From the NCBI GenBank assembly GCA_050946835.1, contig JBMNVN010000007.1:55987-119986 (forward strand): 64,000 nt of DNA, written 5' to 3'. The DNA comes from UBA1447 sp002329225 (GTDB lineage Bacteria; Bacillota; Clostridia; Oscillospirales; Acutalibacteraceae). The notes under the pieces were generated by a model. That model searched no databases, had not been told where the DNA came from, and saw nothing but the letters and a program-made list of their open reading frames with translations. Of this stretch, positions 36,608 through 43,954 are shown piece after piece (the first letter of the stretch is position 1; each line of letters opens with the position of its first letter). The translations under genes were made by a program, and so were the position numbers.

Positions 36608-37399
36608 TTAGGCTTCTGCAGGCCAGATCTCCGCATCGGGGTCTCTCACCCAAAGGTGTTCGGGTAAAAACACGGGCACTGTGTAGGGGTTGCCGTCAAT
36701 ATGACGAATAACCCAAAGGTACCACATGGCGTAGCCCGGTGCGGTTACCTGAGGATGAGTTTCACTGTCAACTATAAAAACCGTGGAGTTGTGCCGTGTT
36801 TTTACCAAATCGTCATTAAGCTCCGCATAACCGAAACCGCCTTCGGGCAAAAAGCGGTAGAAATATATCTCCGGCTGCGGGTGGTAGTGCGGGGGATAGC
36901 TGGACCATCTGCCCGGGAAGCCTATAACTTCACCGATAACCAGGTTGGAGTAGGGGGCGTTGCTGTAATCGAAAACGGTTCTTACAATTCGGGTGGAGGT
37001 CTCACGCATGGTGCCCGCTCCGCGCATTTCATCTTCGCACTCCTCAGCCGTATAAAGGCGGGAGGCAAAATTTCTGTCGTTTTCCGTTCGGGTAACTGCA
37101 ATTTCGCAGTCACTGACCGCATCGATGACAACATTAACATCTTTCGGAACATGCAGAACAAAAGGCGGGTCGTCAAAACAGTTCCTTCTGCTGACAGTTG
37201 AACTGTTACCGTCCCAACTGAATGTCAACTTGCCGTTAATAAGCAGATAGGCACGCTCCAAAGATTGACCTTCTGAAAAACTTTCCCCGGCACCTAAGCT
37301 CAGAATACCGAAGTCCATTAAGGAGTTTTGCTCCTTGTCGTCAAAACGGGCAATTTCATTATACCCTTTTGGAAATTTAGCGGGTCCTTTCACAAGCAT
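36608..37399 (-). CDS. iolB: 5-Deoxy-glucuronate isomerase
   Basis: Isomerises 5-deoxy-D-glucuronate to 5-dehydro-2-deoxy-D-gluconate. The 263-residue protein is a double cupin; metal-binding His residues appear in SSYPPHYHPQPEIYFYRF, which is the IolB signature, and in the later SETHPQV and MWYLWVIRH segments. AGGAGG precedes the ATG. An 80-bp gap with a hairpin separates it from the upstream redox gene. The next steps (IolC kinase and IolJ aldolase) are not in the window. Confidence 0.95.
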   Translation of the reverse strand: MLVKGPAKFPKGYNEIARFDDKEQNSLMDFGILSLGAGESFSEGQSLERAYLLINGKLTFSWDGNSSTVSRRNCFDDPPFVLHVPKDVNVVIDAVSDCEIAVTRTENDRNFASRLYTAEECEDEMRGAGTMRETSTRIVRTVFDYSNAPYSNLVIGEVIGFPGRWSSYPPHYHPQPEIYFYRFLPEGGFGYAELNDDLVKTRHNSTVFIVDSETHPQVTAPGYAMWYLWVIRHIDGNPYTVPVFLPEHLWVRDPDAEIWPAEA

Positions 37400-37427
37400 A
37401 GCAGTTTATCCTCCTTCATTTAATGCG

Positions 37428-37462
37428 TACTGTCGGTTAATTAAATGAATATCCCGACAGTA
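37428..37462. other. Hairpin between the redox genes and iolB
   Basis: TACTGTCGG (37428-37436) pairs perfectly with CCGACAGTA (37454-37462) around a 17-base AT-rich loop. T5 follows only on the + strand, opposite to the genes. On the coding (minus) transcript it has no U-tract, so it looks like an internal processing or stability element rather than a terminator. Confidence 0.55.
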
Positions 37463-37480
37463 TTTTTCCGTTCGTTAAGC

Positions 37481-40321
37481 TTAAAAAGCGGTTTGCAGCT
37501 TTTTAAGCAAGTCTAAATTATCCATGCCGTTTTTAGGTTTAACGGCTTTTTTAAGTTGTCCCTCTTTACCGTCGGCATAAACATATTTGCCGGAGTATTC
37601 GCCGAATACCGCTGAGGGGAATATAACGTCACAAATCTTTGTGAGAGGAGAGGGCATAGAGGCTATCAGGGCTAAAAACTCAACTTCAGGCAGGTTTTTA
37701 GGCGCATCGTCGCCAAAAACTATCAGAGCTTTCAGTTTTGAATAGTCTTCATTTGCCGATATTCCCATTCTTGCCAACCCCTCACGGTTGGCTCCCTTCT
37801 TAAAAGGCTCTCCGAACAATCTGTCATAAACCGCATCGTCCGGGTTAAGGCCGAGGGAATCAAGCAGCGTTTTTTTGTGGTTGCCGAAGGTGAATACATT
37901 TTCAGTTCCGGTTATCTGTCGGGCAAGGGCTTTGATTTGCTCCGCTTCCTCTATTGCGGTGTTTTCCGCAACGGCAAAACCGACAGCTTCTTTGCCGTGC
38001 GCATCGATTACGCTGCTTAAATGTGAAGCAAAGAATTCGGTAGCCTCATCAAAACTTACTTTTGAAAAGCCTTCAGAATTTTTTATTAAGGGTGTCAGTA
38101 TTCTGTCGGGAGAGTTTGCATCGGCAAAGCCGAAGCGTCCCTGAGCACAAAGCATACCCTGAGCACCGGCAGGCAGGGCACGGGTCATAGTGGAGCCGAT
38201 ATAGCGTAAATCCACGGCGCAACCGGCGGCGCAACCTGAACAAACTGTAATGACGGAATTTTCATCAACGGGTACACTCTTAATGAAGGGTGTTTTTTCT
38301 CTTAACGCTCCTGTGGGACAAACCGCCACACACTGGCCGCAGGCAATGCAGTTTGTCTGAACTAAGGGGGCACAGAACTCGGGGGAAACCAGGGTCTCAA
38401 AACCGCGGTCAACAAGGGCAAGAGCGGTTACACCCACCATTTCGTCACAGACTCGCACACAAAGTCCGCAGAGAATACATTTTTCGGCATTCTGTTCAAT
38501 ATAGGGGTGAGCCTTGTCTTCGTGCGGCGCGCGCTTAACTCCTTCATAAAGGGAGGGAGTAACATCATATCGGTGAGCCAGATGGATGAGTTTGCATTCA
38601 AAGAAGTCATGGCAGCCGCACTCCAGGCAACGCTTTGCATCCCGCATAGCGGCCTCTTCAGATAAAACCGACGCAATTTCGTTAAAGTTGGTCTTTCTTT
38701 CCTCAGGGCTGAGAACTTTCATCTTTGCTCTCGGCTCTTTCGGCCTGTCCTTAAGATCTTCGGCTGTTATCTCTCTTTTGACAAAATAAGGGGCATTATA
38801 TGCGGCTTCTTTACCGTAAAGATAAGCGTCAACAACGGCGCAGGCTTTTTGTGCCTCCGCTATTGCGGATATGGCAATGTCCGCCCCGTTGTTTGTAGCA
38901 TCGCCGACTGCAAACACACCTTCAACGGAAGTTCTGAAAGTTGATTCATCGGCAATTATGGTGTTCCACTTGGTGGAGTCAAGCGCCTCAAAACCTGCAA
39001 GTGCGGGCTGCTGGCCGATAGCCGATATAAAACTGTCAAGTTCAAGTTCTTCAAAAGCGCCTTCCACGGGGACGGGCCGTCTTCTGCCGCTGGCATCGGG
39101 TTCGCCCAGCTGCATTTTCTGCAGTTTAACGCCGGTAATGCGTCCGTTATCGCCTGATATCTCTACGGGATTGGTCAGGAATTTAAATACAACCCCTTCT
39201 TCATCCGCTTCAACAATCTCAATTTCTTCCGCCGGCATCTCTTCCCGGGTACGGCGGTAAATAACATATACTTCTTCCGCACCGAGCCGAACAGCCGTTC
39301 TGCATGCGTCCATGGCGGTGTTGCCGCCGCCGCATACAGCCACACGTTTGCCTATTTCGGGCGGCGAGCCTAAAGCAACTTCACGCAGAAAGTCGATACC
39401 GCCGAAAACTCCTTCCAAATCTTCGCCGGGTACACGCATTTTACTGCTTGTCCAGGCGCCGATGGCAATTATCACGGCATCATATTCTTGACGGAGCTGC
39501 TCCAAAGTTGCATCTTTGCCGATTTTAAAGTTGTTGACAAACTCCATGCCCAGATCTTTTATTATTTCAATTTCCTGATCCAAAACAGACTCGGGCAGGC
39601 GGTATTCGGGAATGCCGTAACGGAGCATTCCGCCCATTTTAGGCATCATATCAAAAACGGTCGGGGCATGCCCCTTTATTCTGAGATAATAAGCCGCCGT
39701 AAGTCCCGCCGGGCCTCCGCCTACAATGGCAACATTTTTACCGGTAGGCTCGGCAAGTTCGGGAATATATTTATTCGGGTCTTCAAGCTCTTTGTCGCCT
39801 ATGAATCTTTTTATTGCGGCTATGGATACGGGTTCTTCCACCAACTTCCTGCGGCAGGCTGTTTCACAGGGGTGAGGGCATACCCGCCCGATGGAGGATG
39901 GCAGGGGCAAAATCTCTTTTACAAGTTTAAGCGCCTCTTTGTGTTCCCCATTGGCTACAAGTCCGGCATACCCTTGGCAGTCCGTACCTGCGGGGCAGGC
40001 AAGTACACAGGGCGGTCTGCAATCTCCGCCGTGGTCGGACAAAAGCAGGTCAAGGGCGCATTTGCGGGAGGATATGACTCTCGGCGTATTCGTCTTAATA
40101 TCCATACCGTCACTTGCCTGAGTGGAACAGGCCCGCAACAGTTTTGAATTACCGGCAGCCTCAACAACGCAAAGACCGCAAGCGCCGTAAATTTTTGTCC
40201 GCTCGTCATGGCAGAGAGTAGGAATTTTTATCCCTGCCTGAGAGGCCGCTTCCAGAATGGTGGAGCCTTTTTTGCATTTAACCGGTATTCCGTCGATAAT
40301 AATATTTAAAAAATCGGACAT
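37481..40321 (-). CDS. stnC: Large Fe-S flavoprotein subunit, NfnB/GltD-like (Stn-type transhydrogenase)
   Basis: A 946-residue multi-domain redox protein. Domains in order: a [2Fe-2S] domain (Cys 37, 48, 51, 65); a NuoG-like Cys-rich segment (CRPPCVLACPAG); a GltD/NfnB-like flavoprotein with the FAD loop GGGPAGLTAAYYL and the NAD(P) loop GGGNTAMDACR; two [4Fe-4S] ferredoxin motifs (CILCGLCVRVC, CIACGQCVAVC); then a shortened molybdopterin-oxidoreductase-like tail without a cofactor-ligand motif. This mix, behind NuoE- and NuoF-like genes, matches the third subunit of the Sporomusa-type electron-bifurcating transhydrogenase (NADH, NADPH and ferredoxin). There is no hydrogenase H-cluster motif, so it is not HydA. 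The start has an AAAGGA site. Subunit naming is by analogy. Confidence 0.78.
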   Translation of the reverse strand: MSDFLNIIIDGIPVKCKKGSTILEAASQAGIKIPTLCHDERTKIYGACGLCVVEAAGNSKLLRACSTQASDGMDIKTNTPRVISSRKCALDLLLSDHGGDCRPPCVLACPAGTDCQGYAGLVANGEHKEALKLVKEILPLPSSIGRVCPHPCETACRRKLVEEPVSIAAIKRFIGDKELEDPNKYIPELAEPTGKNVAIVGGGPAGLTAAYYLRIKGHAPTVFDMMPKMGGMLRYGIPEYRLPESVLDQEIEIIKDLGMEFVNNFKIGKDATLEQLRQEYDAVIIAIGAWTSSKMRVPGEDLEGVFGGIDFLREVALGSPPEIGKRVAVCGGGNTAMDACRTAVRLGAEEVYVIYRRTREEMPAEEIEIVEADEEGVVFKFLTNPVEISGDNGRITGVKLQKMQLGEPDASGRRRPVPVEGAFEELELDSFISAIGQQPALAGFEALDSTKWNTIIADESTFRTSVEGVFAVGDATNNGADIAISAIAEAQKACAVVDAYLYGKEAAYNAPYFVKREITAEDLKDRPKEPRAKMKVLSPEERKTNFNEIASVLSEEAAMRDAKRCLECGCHDFFECKLIHLAHRYDVTPSLYEGVKRAPHEDKAHPYIEQNAEKCILCGLCVRVCDEMVGVTALALVDRGFETLVSPEFCAPLVQTNCIACGQCVAVCPTGALREKTPFIKSVPVDENSVITVCSGCAAGCAVDLRYIGSTMTRALPAGAQGMLCAQGRFGFADANSPDRILTPLIKNSEGFSKVSFDEATEFFASHLSSVIDAHGKEAVGFAVAENTAIEEAEQIKALARQITGTENVFTFGNHKKTLLDSLGLNPDDAVYDRLFGEPFKKGANREGLARMGISANEDYSKLKALIVFGDDAPKNLPEVEFLALIASMPSPLTKICDVIFPSAVFGEYSGKYVYADGKEGQLKKAVKPKNGMDNLDLLKKLQTAF

Positions 40322-40361
40322 GGAGAGATTTCCTTTCATTAAAAAGATGTTTTAAATTTTA

Positions 40362-42113
40362 TCAATAAACATCGATTGCATCAAACCTGCAAACTTCACG
40401 GCATTTGCCGCACTTAATACATTTTTCCATGTCAATAGAGTGGGTCTGTCTGGCTTCACCTGTTATGGCGCCGACCGGGCAATTTCTTTTACAAAGGGTA
40501 CAACCTGTGCATTTGTCGGCTTTTACGCTGAAATGAAGCAGTTGAGTACACTCTTTTGCCGGACAGACTTTGTCGTTAATATGAGCTTCATATTCGTCAC
40601 GGAAGTAGCGGATGGTTGACAGCACGGGATTCGGTGCGGTCTGCCCGAGGCCGCAAAGAGCACCGGCCTTAATTTCGTTGCTTAATGATTCCAACAGCTC
40701 TATGTCGCCCTCTTTGCCTTTACCTTCGCAAATACGGTCAAGTATTTCCAAAAGGCGTTTTGTACCGATACGGCAGTGTATGCACTTGCCGCAGGATTCT
40801 TTCGCCGTAAAATCAAGAAAGAATCTGGCCATACTTACCATACAGGTACTTTCATCCATAACCACCATACCGCCGGAACCCATTATGGCGCCGGTGGCAT
40901 TAAGCTTTTTATAGTCTATGGGAGTATCCGCAAGGGATTCTGGTATACAGCCTCCGGAAGGGCCGCCCATCTGAACTCCTTTGAACTTTTTACCCGAACG
41001 TATGCCGCCGCCAATATCAAAGATGACTTCCCGCAGGGTTTTGCCCATGGGTATTTCCACCAAACCGCCGCGGTTGGTTTTGCCCGTAAGAGCAAACACC
41101 TTCGTACCCTTGCTGTCTTCAGTACCCATGGCGGCAAACGCATTCCCGCCGTTTAAGAAAATCCAGGGCACATTAGCATAGGTTTCCACATTGTTTATAT
41201 TGGACGGCTTTCCCCAAAAACCCGATTGAGCGGGGAACGGGGGTTTAAGCCGGGGCATACCTCTGTTACCCTCAAGTGACTCAATAAGGGCGGTTTCCTC
41301 ACCGCAGACAAAGGCACCGGCTCCGGCTTTGTAAGAAAGCCGGCAGGAAAAATCCGAGCCGAGTATATTATCACCTAAAAAACCGGCGGCTTCCGCCTGC
41401 TCAATGGCTTTGCTGAGCCGTCTGATGGCAAGGGGATATTCCGCCCGGACATAAACAACGGCCTTCTGCGCGCCTATGGCGTAAGCGGCGATAAGCATTC
41501 CTTCAATAAGAGAGTGGGGATCGCCCTCAATGACCGCCCTGTCCATAAAAGCGCCCGGGTCGCCCTCGTCGGCGTTGCAGATAAGGTATTTTTCTTTACC
41601 CTCGCTTTTTCTTGCAGCATCCCACTTAAACCAGGTAGGGAAGCCCGCCCCGCCACGGCCGGAAAGACCTGAAGTTTTGATTTCATCAATTACTTCTTCG
41701 GGAGTCATTCCCAAAACCTTTTTCAGGGCAAGATAACCGTCTTTTTCTGTGTAATCCTCAATTTTTTCGGGATTAATAATTCCGCAGTTTCTCAAGGCAA
41801 CTCTTGTTTGACGGGTTAAGAACCCGTTATCTTCATCGCTAACCCGCAACCGTGCAACAGCGTCATAATCCCGCTCTTTGGCGAACCCGATTATTGCGGG
41901 AATATCATCGGGGCTAACCTTAACAAGACGAATCAGCTCGCCGTTGTCGGGATATATGTCCACAATGGGTTCTAAAAAACACATGCCGATACAACCTGTT
42001 GTTGTAAGTTCGGCGTTTAAACCTTCGTTTTTAATTTCGGTTTCCAAAAGGGTAAAAATTTTACCGGCTCCGGCTGCGATTCCGCAGCTTCCCTGGCCGA
42101 CTGCTATCTTCAT
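40362..42113 (-). CDS. stnB: NuoF/HydB-like NADH-binding subunit (Stn-type transhydrogenase)
   Basis: A 583-residue Fe-S flavoprotein. An N-terminal thioredoxin-like [2Fe-2S] domain carries GQGSCGIAAG and TTGCIGMCF. The NuoF core follows with GRGGAGFPTWFKW (NADH), NADEGDPGAFMDR (FMN) and GEETALIESLEG. The [4Fe-4S] motif is ESCGKCIHCRIG, and a C-terminal two-cluster ferredoxin domain has CTGCTLCKRNC and CIKCGKCREVC. The layout is that of HydB and other bifurcating NuoF-like proteins, in which this FMN is the proposed bifurcation site. It overlaps the upstream NuoE-like gene by 4 bp, and the third subunit follows after about 40 bp. Confidence 0.85.
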   Translation of the reverse strand: MKIAVGQGSCGIAAGAGKIFTLLETEIKNEGLNAELTTTGCIGMCFLEPIVDIYPDNGELIRLVKVSPDDIPAIIGFAKERDYDAVARLRVSDEDNGFLTRQTRVALRNCGIINPEKIEDYTEKDGYLALKKVLGMTPEEVIDEIKTSGLSGRGGAGFPTWFKWDAARKSEGKEKYLICNADEGDPGAFMDRAVIEGDPHSLIEGMLIAAYAIGAQKAVVYVRAEYPLAIRRLSKAIEQAEAAGFLGDNILGSDFSCRLSYKAGAGAFVCGEETALIESLEGNRGMPRLKPPFPAQSGFWGKPSNINNVETYANVPWIFLNGGNAFAAMGTEDSKGTKVFALTGKTNRGGLVEIPMGKTLREVIFDIGGGIRSGKKFKGVQMGGPSGGCIPESLADTPIDYKKLNATGAIMGSGGMVVMDESTCMVSMARFFLDFTAKESCGKCIHCRIGTKRLLEILDRICEGKGKEGDIELLESLSNEIKAGALCGLGQTAPNPVLSTIRYFRDEYEAHINDKVCPAKECTQLLHFSVKADKCTGCTLCKRNCPVGAITGEARQTHSIDMEKCIKCGKCREVCRFDAIDVY

Positions 42114-42598
42114 AGGGCGGCACTCCTTAATTCTTTTAAAATCTTCCTTGTTTTTTGAGGGGTAAGGTTGCCGTAGGTTTCATCGTTAATCATCATAACG
42201 GGGGAAAGGCTGCAGCAACCCAGACAGGCAACATTGCGCAGTGTAAAAAGACCGTCTTCGGTGGTTTGACCGTCAACGATACCCAGCTCTTCATTGATTG
42301 CCTGTTCGATTTGTTTGGATGAATTTACGTGGCAGGCGGTACCCTGACAGAGCAGAATCAGGTATCTGCCTACAGGTTCAAAACAAAACTGAGTGTAAAA
42401 AGTTGCAACTCCGTAAACTTTTGCAACCGGTATGCCGAGAGAGTCGGAAATGAGTTCCACCGCCTCTTTAGGTAAATAACCGTACAAATCCTGAGCCTTT
42501 TGTAAAACGGAAATAAGGCTGCCCGGTATGCCGATGTAGGGCTTCAGTATGCCTTCCAAAAGAGTAAGGTCACAGCCGGTTTCAGCGCAACTGCACAT
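42110..42598 (-). CDS. stnA: NuoE/HydC-like [2Fe-2S] subunit (Stn-type transhydrogenase)
   Basis: A 162-residue thioredoxin-like ferredoxin subunit. The [2Fe-2S] Cys ligands are in LCQGTACHVNSS and NVACLGCCSLSPVM, as in NuoE. The middle segment KVYGVATFYTQFCFEPVG is diagnostic of the family. The ATG whose codon begins at 42598 is chosen for its GGGAGG site; a first ATG at 42613 would overlap it. It is the first gene of the leftward operon and has a strong promoter. It should pair with the NuoF-like protein as in HydBC or NuoEF. Confidence 0.88.
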   Translation of the reverse strand: MCSCAETGCDLTLLEGILKPYIGIPGSLISVLQKAQDLYGYLPKEAVELISDSLGIPVAKVYGVATFYTQFCFEPVGRYLILLCQGTACHVNSSKQIEQAINEELGIVDGQTTEDGLFTLRNVACLGCCSLSPVMMINDETYGNLTPQKTRKILKELRSAAL

Positions 42599-42627
42599 AT
42601 AAAAACCTCCCAAAACTGATGGGTAAT

Positions 42628-42656
42628 ATTATACATTTATAGTTGCTGTATTTCAA
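42628..42656 (-). promoter_or_regulatory. Promoter for the leftward stn-iol operon
   Basis: On the minus strand TTGAAA (42656-42651) and TATAAT (42633-42628) with a 17-bp spacer, about 30 bp upstream of the NuoE-like start. Confidence 0.82.
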
Positions 42657-42713
42657 GGGCTGAAAACATACCGCCAACGGAGGCAAAAGCACCTGAAACC
42701 GCTTCTTTTTATA

Positions 42714-42742
42714 TTGTAAAAATCCTCCCGTTGTGTTATATT
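42714..42742 (+). promoter_or_regulatory. Promoter for iolG
   Basis: TTGTAA at 42714-42719, 17-bp spacer, TATATT at 42737-42742 with an extended TGT just before it. It diverges from the stn-iol promoter about 60 bp away, so the region between could hold a shared operator. Confidence 0.78.
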
Positions 42743-42768
42743 CAACTTAGAAAAGGAGGCTTAAAATT

Positions 42769-43773
42769 ATGAAACAACTTAATGTGGGTATTATCGGAGC
42801 CGGAAGAATCGGTTCACTCCATGCAAAATCTATTACTTATAATGTTCCGTCAGCAAAAGTGCTGGGAATAACGGATGTAAACAAGGCCGGCCTCAGCGAA
42901 CTTGCCGCATCCCTCGGCATTGAAAAAATCTATGATGACTATACGCAAATGCTTGCAGACCCCGAAATTGAAGCGGTGTTAATTTGTTCTTCCACAAACA
43001 CTCATGCTCAAATTGCCATTGAGGCTGCCAAAGCGGGTAAACATATCTTTTGCGAAAAACCCATTGACTTAACGCCGGAAAAAGTGAATGCGGTCTTAAA
43101 AGCGGTTGACGAGGCGGGCGTTAAACTGCAGGTAGGCTTCAACCGCCGGTTTGACCATAACTTTGCCCGAATCGGTGAACTGGTTAAAGAAGGGGAAGTG
43201 GGGGATGTCCACATTGTAAAAATAACCTCTCGGGACCCCGCGCCGCCACCGGCTGAATACTCGGCGGTTTCAGGCGGAATGTTTTTAGATATGACAATCC
43301 ATGACTTTGATATGGCGCGCTTTTTGGCGGGCAGCGAAGTAAAGGAAGTATTTGCCAAAGCGACTTGCCTTGTAGACCCTGCGATAGGGGAGGCGGGGGA
43401 TGTGGATACCGCCATCATAACTCTGCAGTTTGAAAACGGCGCAATTGGCGTAATTGACAACAGCAGAAGGGCCGCTTACGGGTATGACCAAAGAGTGGAA
43501 GTATTCGGCAGTAAAGGTGCTCTTATAGCGGATAATGATACTCCGACCAATGTAGTGTTAATGAATGAAGACGGAGTTTGCAGTGATAAGCCGCTGTATT
43601 TCTTTTTGGAAAGATATATGCAGTCATTTAAAGACGAGCTTATACAGTTTGTTGACGCCGTCAATAATGATAAGCCTGTTCCCGCAGACGGTGAAGACGG
43701 TCTGCAGGCTCTCTTGGTAGCTCTGGCGGCTAAAGAATCGGCAAAGGAAGGTAAGCCGGTAGCCCTCCCATAA
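42769..43773 (+). CDS. iolG: Inositol 2-dehydrogenase
   Basis: NAD-dependent oxidation of myo-inositol to 2-keto-myo-inositol, the entry step of the pathway. The 334-residue protein is of the GFO/IDH/MocA family: GIIGAGRIGSLHA is the Rossmann loop, CEKPIDLT holds the conserved EKP lysine, and DMTIHDFDMARFL holds the catalytic Asp/His pair. AAGGAGG precedes the ATG. It is transcribed away from the stn-iolBDE operon. The family has many sugar dehydrogenases; the neighbours iolB, iolD and iolE make inositol the best substrate. Confidence 0.92.
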   Translation: MKQLNVGIIGAGRIGSLHAKSITYNVPSAKVLGITDVNKAGLSELAASLGIEKIYDDYTQMLADPEIEAVLICSSTNTHAQIAIEAAKAGKHIFCEKPIDLTPEKVNAVLKAVDEAGVKLQVGFNRRFDHNFARIGELVKEGEVGDVHIVKITSRDPAPPPAEYSAVSGGMFLDMTIHDFDMARFLAGSEVKEVFAKATCLVDPAIGEAGDVDTAIITLQFENGAIGVIDNSRRAAYGYDQRVEVFGSKGALIADNDTPTNVVLMNEDGVCSDKPLYFFLERYMQSFKDELIQFVDAVNNDKPVPADGEDGLQALLVALAAKESAKEGKPVALP

Positions 43774-43954
43774 GGTGCCCCTTCTTTCAATCAAACCAAA
43801 GTTTACTGCGGCATATGTTGTTTGTATTAATTCCGCAATATTTTTCTATATTTCCTTTTTGTATGTTAAGAGTTGTTGTTTTGGGTTTATAATATCATCG
43901 TCAAACTGAGGGAGTTTATGCAGTTTGTACAACTTCTTTTTTTCGGAGGGCGCC

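Noticed and set aside
39488..40147. A 219-residue + strand open frame opposite the large redox subunit
   Set aside because: Composition and lack of ribosome site fit a shadow frame of the minus-strand gene.
37481..40321. Calling the large redox protein glutamate synthase small subunit, formate dehydrogenase or [FeFe] hydrogenase
   Set aside because: The GltD-like core is fused to [2Fe-2S] and ferredoxin domains and sits behind NuoE/NuoF-like genes; no GltB partner, no H-cluster Cys motifs and no molybdopterin ligand were seen.
43860..43954. Promoter with TATAAT at 43888 for the metallophosphoesterase-repeat gene
   Set aside because: The -10 is perfect, but no acceptable -35 lies at 16-18 bp and no extended -10 TG is present, so it was not listed as a supported site.
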